A stretch of DNA of 10,729 bases from an uncultured Bacteroidota bacterium. GTDB lineage: Bacteria > Bacteroidota > Bacteroidia > Chitinophagales > S012-47. Below are positions 6,619 through 10,729 of this stretch, in pieces; the first letter of the stretch is position 1, and every line of letters starts with the position of its first letter. The notes under the pieces are model-generated. The model was given only the letters and a program-made list of their open reading frames with translations, was not told where the DNA came from and made no database searches. The position numbers and the translations under genes are program-made. The stretch covers positions 1 through 10,729 of the forward strand of contig CAJXXO010000068.1 of assembly GCA_913062655.1 (NCBI GenBank). Direction: 5' to 3'.

Positions 6619-6648
6619 AAACCCCGGTATTGTAGAGCCGGGGTTTTT
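6619..6648 (+). terminator. Intrinsic terminator between convergent genes
   Basis: AAACCCCGG (6619-6627) and CCGGGGTTT (6638-6646) form a nine-pair, GC-rich stem with a ten-base loop, followed by TT that completes a run of five T residues (6644-6648). It ends transcription from the lipoprotein gene on the plus strand. On the minus strand the stem is followed by only TTTACC, so it may also work, less well, for readthrough of the ABM-like gene, whose stop is 35 bases away. Confidence 0.88.
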
Positions 6649-6682
6649 CATTAGTCAACATGATTGCTGGTTAGGTTCAGCT

Positions 6683-7006
6683 TCACTTAGGTTGCAAGCG
6701 ACCACTCACTGGTTCCATGTCATACATCACGAATGACTCTATGATGCTATCCATGTCCTCATTTTCACCATGGTCTTCTTTGCCCTGTTCTGTTTCCAGA
6801 TAATTGTAGAGGGTTGCCTTGTTATCAAAGGTGACCCACACCACTACTGAGTTCCGTTCGCGATCTACTCCGACCTGGCGAGCGATCACGCCTTCCAGTT
6901 TTTCATCCATCTTCTCGCTAGGCGCTTTTGCAATGCGAATTAGGTCATCCAATTTGCCGGGTTTAGCCGTAGAGACAGATACGAATGTGTACGTTGGATT
7001 GTTCAT
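6683..7006 (-). CDS. Small ABM-like dimeric alpha/beta-barrel protein
   Basis: The product from ATG 7006 is 107 residues with the secondary-structure pattern of antibiotic-biosynthesis-monooxygenase-like ferredoxin folds. It has a strand YTFVSVSTAKPG, a helix LDDLIRIAKAPSEKMDE, a strand GVIARQVGVDRERNSVVVWVTFDN, a helix KATLYNYLETEQGKED, and a last strand SFVMYDMEPVSG. Proteins of this group range from small oxygenases to stress-related proteins without known substrate, and no catalytic residue can be assigned. The frame extends seven codons upstream to a TTG at 7027. The ATG at 7006 is preferred because GGAG (GGAGTAGAA) sits five bases before it. It is divergent from a MarR-like gene with duplicated sites between them, so regulation by that protein is likely (inference). 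Confidence 0.7.
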   Translation of the reverse strand: MNNPTYTFVSVSTAKPGKLDDLIRIAKAPSEKMDEKLEGVIARQVGVDRERNSVVVWVTFDNKATLYNYLETEQGKEDHGENEDMDSIIESFVMYDMEPVSGRLQPK

Positions 7007-7044
7007 TTCTACTCCAATTTTTATCAATTACTTTGTTTCTGATG

Positions 7045-7077
7045 TAAATGTACGCTTTTATTTCAAATGCACAGCAA
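7045..7077 (-). promoter_or_regulatory. Candidate promoter of the ABM-like gene
   Basis: Read on the minus strand, TTG (7077-7075) is followed after 22 bases by TACATTTA (7052-7045), one mismatch from TAnnTTTG. The first copy of the 20-bp repeat (7055-7074) fills the spacer, an ideal place for repression. Spacing is at the long end of the usual range, so this is tentative. Confidence 0.35.
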
Positions 7078-7105
7078 TTTGCTTACTTTTATTTCAAATG
7101 CACAG
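7055..7105. repeat. Perfect 20-bp direct repeat with 31-bp period in a divergent promoter region
   Basis: CTTTTATTTCAAATGCACAG occurs at 7055-7074 and again, without mismatch, at 7086-7105. The 11-base spacer is CAATTTGCTTA. Each copy holds the small palindrome ATTTCAAAT. A 31-base period is close to three helical turns, so two bound proteins would face the same side of the DNA. The second copy ends nine bases before the MarR-like start codon. The most likely ligand is the MarR-like protein itself, by analogy with autoregulated MarR genes. Confidence 0.75.
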
Positions 7106-7113
7106 TTTATCAT

Positions 7114-7671
7114 ATGGACTACCGCCTCTTACAATCCTTGATTGCATACTTAGAAGAGTATCAGCAAGCGCATCCAGAGGGCAATTTGGATGCCTTTGTG
7201 GTATGGCTCAACCACCAGCTATTCTCACCTGAAAATGAGGGAGCACATGCATCGACCGGTCCCCTATTTCTGGCTTTTAAGGTGATGTACCTCAATAAGG
7301 AACTGAAGCGACAGGCCAAGTCCGTATTGTCTGACTCAGCCCTGTCATCACTGGACGAATACAGCTTTTTGCTGCATCTCGATCACCAGGAGAGCTTTCG
7401 TAAGATGGAGCTCATAGCCCTGCACAACCTGGAGGCGCCAACGGGTATAGAAATCATAAAGCGATTGTTGAAGAACGGACTGATCGCAGAGTTTGCCGAC
7501 CTGGAAGACAAGCGCGCTAAACGGGTAAAGATCACTGAACCAGGACGAGCAGAGCTTCAACAACTTCAACCCAAACTGCAGAAGGTCTACGAAGCATTTG
7601 TTGCGCCCTTAAACATTGACGAACAGATTCATTTTAGTGGTACACTGGATAAATTAAGTGGATTAGGTTGA
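7114..7671 (+). CDS. MarR-like winged-helix transcriptional regulator
   Basis: The product from ATG 7114 is 185 residues. A winged helix-turn-helix is visible at about 95-150: helix KMELIALHNLEAPTG, recognition helix IEIIKRLLKNGLIAEFA, then the wing with the MarR hallmark DLEDKRAKRVKITEPGR (about 129-145). The region before and the C-terminal helix would form the dimer interface. The first 60 residues, LQSLIAYLEEYQQAHPEGN and onward, are longer than in minimal MarR proteins. The frame is open upstream to 7048, but those 22 codons are made of the 20-bp repeats and read as low-complexity, so the later ATG was chosen. No Shine-Dalgarno sequence is visible. It is divergent from the ABM-like gene. 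MarR proteins usually respond to a small phenolic or oxidising ligand; none can be named here. Confidence 0.82.
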   Translation: MDYRLLQSLIAYLEEYQQAHPEGNLDAFVVWLNHQLFSPENEGAHASTGPLFLAFKVMYLNKELKRQAKSVLSDSALSSLDEYSFLLHLDHQESFRKMELIALHNLEAPTGIEIIKRLLKNGLIAEFADLEDKRAKRVKITEPGRAELQQLQPKLQKVYEAFVAPLNIDEQIHFSGTLDKLSGLG

Positions 7672-7788
7672 TCCAAGGTCGAGGTGAATAATCTTGCACA
7701 GTTGTAATTGTACCTTGATGGAGTCTCTACTGTACAACCCCTCGTTACTTTAGGCCCTCAAACACGTATTGGCTAAAAAAGAACCATC

Positions 7789-7980
7789 ATGATTCAGCAA
7801 ATCGCTTGTCCAAATTGCGCTACGGAGATTCCGATAGATGCGCAGCAATTACTGGAGGGGAAGTCCTTTTCTTGCAACAACTGTAACACTTCGATTGGTT
7901 TAGCAAAGGACAGTAACACGTCCCTGCAAGATCAACTGAAAGTCTTTAGTGATTTGAAGAAGGAACCATCCGGTAAGTAA
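7789..7980 (+). CDS. Short zinc-ribbon protein, function unknown
   Basis: This 63-residue protein has two CxxC knuckles, CPNC at 8-11 and CNNC at 29-32, spaced as in zinc ribbons of the zinc-finger/MJ0042-like kind. Between them is EIPIDAQQLLEGKSFS, a pattern common to these domains. The remaining tail (SLQDQLKVFSDLKKEPSGK) is polar and probably helical. Such ribbons are often found at the start of larger proteins, and here the domain stands alone. Possible roles in nucleic-acid or protein binding are only family-level guesses. ATG 7789 follows an A-rich stretch with no clear Shine-Dalgarno sequence. It is 117 bases after the MarR-like stop, so cotranscription is possible, and it converges on recQ. 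Confidence 0.78.
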   Translation: MIQQIACPNCATEIPIDAQQLLEGKSFSCNNCNTSIGLAKDSNTSLQDQLKVFSDLKKEPSGK

Positions 7981-8045
7981 CGGAATAGTTGTGATCATTT
8001 CTAGCTGAACCGCAACTGGTGAGATGCGCTGTTTGGCAAGGTAGC

Positions 8046-10250
8046 CTAATTTGCCATCTCGCTCATAAACTTGATCCGCATCACCTGGATCTCTTCCATG
8101 GTAACCCCCTCATCCTCCAGCTCTGCAAAGGCGACTTCCAAGGAGTCAGTTTCTGCGGTGCGGAAGTAGTCGTAGATGATATCCTGTGTTTCCTCATCGA
8201 TCATGTCATCCACGTAATAATCAATATCCAGTTTGGTGCCGGAAGCCACGATGCTCTCCAGCTCCTGGAAAAAGGCATCACGTGACAAGTCCTTGGTCTT
8301 GGCGATATCCTCCAGCGGCATTTTGCGATCGATGTGTTGAATGATGTATATCTTATTGCCCGACTTTTTCGCTACGGATTTCATGGTGAAGTCAGTCGGG
8401 CGGTCGATGTTGTTTTCCTCCACATATTCGCTGATGAGCCGCACGAAAGGCGCCCCGTACTTCATCGCCTTACCCTTGCTCACGCCAGTGATGTTGCCCA
8501 ACTCGTCCAGGTTGATCGGGTATTGTGTGGCCATATCTTCCAGGCTCGGATCCTGGAAGATGACGAATGGTGGTAGGCCTTTCATCTTGGCCACCTTCTT
8601 TCGCTTGTCTTTCAGCAGTTGTAAGAGCTTATCGTCCAAGGCACCGCCTTTGCCATTTTCTTCCTCGTCCGCAGCATCGGTCAATTGCTCAAAGTTGACA
8701 TTGATTGGCACTTCGATCGATTTCGGCTTCTTGATGAAGGTGCGGCCCTTATCGGTGAGCTTCAGCAGGCCGTAGTTTTCGATGTCTTTACTCAGGTATT
8801 GTTCCAGTAAGCCATGACGGAGGATGGAGTTCCAGAATACATCATCCTTCTCTTTGCCTTTGCCAAAATATTTGAGGTTGTCGTGGCCATAGCTCTTCAC
8901 CTCATCGGTCGCTTTGCCGCGCAGTACATTTACCACGTAGGGAATCGTATGGTTTTCGTCAATGGCGTCAATTACCTGCAGGGCCAGTTGCATATCAGCT
9001 TTTACCTCGGCCTTTTCTTTCGGATAGCGACAATTGTCGCATTCGCCATTGCCGCATTGGGAGGTATCATATTCTTCGCCAAAGTAGTGGAGCAGGAACT
9101 TTCTCCGGCAGGCAGTCGACTCGGAGTAGGCGGTCACTTCCAGCAAGTGCTGGTGCCCGATCTCCCGTTCAGCTACCGGTTTGTCGCGTAGAAATTTTTC
9201 CAGTTTATTGATGTCACGATAGCTGTAGTAGGCGATGCACTTCCCTTCCAGCCCATCACGGCCAGCCCGGCCTGTCTCCTGGTAGTAGTTCTCCAGGCTT
9301 TTCGGAATGTTGAAGTGGATCACAAAGCGCACATCGGGCTTGTCGATACCCATGCCAAAGGCAATAGTCGCCACGATCACTTCAATATCTTCCATCAGGA
9401 ACTGATCCTGCGTCTTTGAGCGAACCTGCGCCTCGAGGCCGGCATGGTAAGGAGCGGCTTTGATGCCATTCACATTGAGCAGCTCGGCCAACTCTTCGGT
9501 GGTTTTTCTATTCAGGCAATAAATAATACCCGATTTCCCGGCATGTTGCTTTATAAACTTGATGATATCCTTCGTTACCTGCGCCTTTTTGCCCTTCGGT
9601 TTTACTTCGTAGTACAAGTTTTCCCGCAAAAAAGAAGAGATGTAGACCTTCGGGTCGTCCATCCGCAGGTTCTTGATGATATCCGACTGCACTTTGGGGG
9701 TAGCGGTGGCGGTCAGGGCAATGATGGGTATGGTCTGCCCTATGGAGTCTATCATATGCCGGATGCGCCTGTACTCGGGCCGGAAATCGTGGCCCCATTC
9801 AGAGATACAGTGTGCCTCATCCACGGCAATGAAGGAAATATTGATGCCTTTGAAGAATTCGATGTTTTCTTCTTTAACCAGGGTCTCCGGAGCCACATAG
9901 AGCAACTTGGTATCCCCCGACATGATATCCTGCTTCACTTGCTTTACCTGTGCCTTGGAGAGGGAGGAGTTCATGAAGTGGGCCACATTGTCCATGCTGG
10001 AATAGGAGCGCACCTGGTCCACCTGGTTTTTCATCAATGCGATCAAAGGAGAAATCACAATGGCTGTGCCTTCTGACAGCATGCCCGGAAGCTGATAACA
10101 CAGCGACTTACCTCCGCCCGTAGGCATGATCACAAACGTATCCTGTCCAGCCAGGATACTGGCCATAATATCTTCTTGTTGGCCCTTAAAAGTGTCAAAT
10201 CCAAAGTACTGCTTCAGAGCCGACTTCAGGTTCTTCTCCGCAACTTTCAT
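8046..10250 (-). CDS. recQ: ATP-dependent DNA helicase RecQ
   Basis: This 734-residue protein is a superfamily 2, 3'-to-5' DNA helicase of recombination and fork repair. In order it has a Q-like motif FGFDTFKGQQE (16-26), Walker A TGGGKS (44-49), DEAH box (144-147) in the RecQ-type DEAHCISEWGHDFR, ALTATAT (178-184), and motif VI QETGRAGRDG (324-333). A zinc-binding set C381, C399, C404 and C407 opens the RQC winged-helix region (about 410-520). An HRDC domain follows at about 536-612. The last 120 residues form an extra helical/HTH-like domain often found in Bacteroidota RecQ, ending acidic. The open frame runs 56 codons further upstream into the start of manC. ATG 10250 is chosen because it matches the family N-terminus and because a -7 promoter element lies inside the longer frame. 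All catalytic motifs are intact. Confidence 0.96.
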   Translation of the reverse strand: MKVAEKNLKSALKQYFGFDTFKGQQEDIMASILAGQDTFVIMPTGGGKSLCYQLPGMLSEGTAIVISPLIALMKNQVDQVRSYSSMDNVAHFMNSSLSKAQVKQVKQDIMSGDTKLLYVAPETLVKEENIEFFKGINISFIAVDEAHCISEWGHDFRPEYRRIRHMIDSIGQTIPIIALTATATPKVQSDIIKNLRMDDPKVYISSFLRENLYYEVKPKGKKAQVTKDIIKFIKQHAGKSGIIYCLNRKTTEELAELLNVNGIKAAPYHAGLEAQVRSKTQDQFLMEDIEVIVATIAFGMGIDKPDVRFVIHFNIPKSLENYYQETGRAGRDGLEGKCIAYYSYRDINKLEKFLRDKPVAEREIGHQHLLEVTAYSESTACRRKFLLHYFGEEYDTSQCGNGECDNCRYPKEKAEVKADMQLALQVIDAIDENHTIPYVVNVLRGKATDEVKSYGHDNLKYFGKGKEKDDVFWNSILRHGLLEQYLSKDIENYGLLKLTDKGRTFIKKPKSIEVPINVNFEQLTDAADEEENGKGGALDDKLLQLLKDKRKKVAKMKGLPPFVIFQDPSLEDMATQYPINLDELGNITGVSKGKAMKYGAPFVRLISEYVEENNIDRPTDFTMKSVAKKSGNKIYIIQHIDRKMPLEDIAKTKDLSRDAFFQELESIVASGTKLDIDYYVDDMIDEETQDIIYDYFRTAETDSLEVAFAELEDEGVTMEEIQVMRIKFMSEMAN

Positions 10251-10416
10251 AGTAATCGGTCTACGCTGCTTTTTACTAAATTTACCAAAATTATTCAGGA
10301 ATTCTTCCGCCCTGAACAACTTCTGTTTTCCACGCCATAACCGGAAGCAATACAACGTGTAGCGCAAATGGTTGACTCTCTGATGGCGAGGGGCAGCCCA
10401 ACAAAACCACAAGAGC
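10251..10416. promoter_or_regulatory. Divergent recQ/manC intergenic region with recQ promoter candidate
   Basis: On the minus strand TAATTTTG (10293-10286) is an exact match to TAnnTTTG and lies 35-43 bases before the recQ ATG. A TTG 23 bases further upstream (10319-10317) is at the long limit for the -33 element. Between them lies a six-base inverted repeat, TTCAGG (10294-10299) and CCTGAA (10311-10316), that could be an operator. No convincing promoter was found for the plus-strand gene, whose ATG is preceded only by AAGAG one base away. Confidence 0.5.
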
Positions 10417-10729
10417 ATGAGTAATAACTATGTGGCGATAATGGCAGGCGGCATTGGCAGTCGCTTCTGGCCGATGAGCCGCGAAAATCACCCCAAGCAA
10501 TTTTTAGACATTCTGGGGGTGGGGCAAACGCTGATTCAAGCTACGTATGAGCGATTTAAAAAGATCTGTCCGCAAGAGAATATCTACATTCTCACCAATG
10601 AAAAATACCGCGGGCTGGTAAAAGAACAACTGGACGGCATACAGGATGCACAGATATTAGGGGAGCCGATGCGAAAAAATACGGCCCCTACCATCGCCTA
10701 TTTTTCTGAGAAAATCGCCAAGATGGACC
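10417..10729 (+). CDS. manC: Mannose-1-phosphate guanylyltransferase, N-terminal part
   Basis: The first 104 residues are present and the gene continues past the window edge. The enzyme makes GDP-mannose from mannose 1-phosphate and GTP, supplying sugar for polysaccharides and glycoproteins. The nucleotide-binding signature AGGIGSRFWPMSR lies at 10-22, PKQFL at 26-30, and the substrate-pocket motif EPMRKNTAPTIAY at 83-95. These are diagnostic for the ManC/RfbM group. Typical bacterial single-domain enzymes are about 350 residues; whether an isomerase domain is fused cannot be seen. Start ATG 10417 places the signature at the usual distance from the N-terminus. It is divergent from recQ and does not share an obvious function with it. 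Confidence 0.93.
   Translation, partial: MSNNYVAIMAGGIGSRFWPMSRENHPKQFLDILGVGQTLIQATYERFKKICPQENIYILTNEKYRGLVKEQLDGIQDAQILGEPMRKNTAPTIAYFSEKIAKMD

Noticed and set aside
7048..7113. Earlier start for the MarR-like gene at 7048.
   Set aside because: The added residues are encoded by the duplicated 20-bp regulatory repeat and do not resemble a MarR N-terminus.
7674..7738. Two crossing six-base inverted repeats (CAAGGT/ACCTTG and GTTGTA/TACAAC) between the MarR-like and zinc-ribbon genes.
   Set aside because: Arms are short, loops are about 26-32 bases, and no T-run follows, so this is within chance for such a region.
8019..8065. Possible terminator at the convergent zinc-ribbon/recQ junction (GAGATG ... 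CATCTC with GGCAA/TTGCC).
   Set aside because: The stem is interrupted by an eight-base bulge, reaches into recQ codons and lacks a T-run.
4370..10250. Shared first residues MKVAEK in the antitoxin (4370) and RecQ (10250 minus).
   Set aside because: The similarity stops after six residues and codons differ, so it is chance.
10251..10418. Extension of recQ by 56 codons to 10418.
   Set aside because: It overlaps the manC start, contains a good promoter element, and adds residues before the conserved RecQ N-terminus.

Overview
The window looks like chromosomal DNA from a member of the Bacteroidota, probably a Cytophagales-like lineage. The phylum call rests on protein style (a RecQ with a long C-terminal extension, and a long MnhA-type antiporter subunit behind a two-domain universal stress protein), on mostly absent Shine-Dalgarno sequences, and on promoter candidates close to the TAnnTTTG -7 consensus known from this phylum. 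The order is a guess. No rRNA, tRNA, CRISPR array, insertion sequence or phage gene was seen.

Left third (1-3951, minus strand): a co-oriented cluster reading uspA-like, mnhA, mnhB, mnhC and continuing off the left edge. It encodes the first subunits of an Mrp/Mnh-type multisubunit Na+(K+)/H+ antiporter. Spacing is tight (14 nt, a 4-nt overlap, 7 nt). The leading stress protein has two Usp domains, of which only the second keeps the full ATP-binding glycine motif.

Centre (3952-6180): a 418-base non-coding gap followed by an AT-richer two-gene cassette on the plus strand. The pair is a DUF6088/AbiEi-like winged-helix antitoxin and an AbiEii-family nucleotidyltransferase toxin, separated by one base. 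Two 13-bp near-identical palindromes lie just upstream. The second covers the -33 element of the best promoter candidate, as expected for autorepression by the antitoxin. An inverted-repeat structure follows the toxin gene.

Right-centre (6181-8045): small genes. A short lipoprotein of unknown function (plus) ends before two overlapping inverted repeats in pseudoknot order and a clear terminator. It converges on a small dimeric alpha/beta-barrel (ABM-like) protein (minus). That gene is divergent from a MarR-like regulator (plus), and a perfect 20-bp direct repeat with a 31-bp period sits between them. A 63-residue zinc-ribbon protein follows.

Right end (8046-10729): a complete RecQ helicase (minus), divergent from the first 104 codons of a mannose-1-phosphate guanylyltransferase (plus) that runs off the right edge.

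The two most interesting items are the AbiE-type toxin-antitoxin cassette with its twin operators, and the duplicated site in the MarR/ABM intergenic region. Both are new members of known kinds of system. I do not see a convincing entirely new system here.
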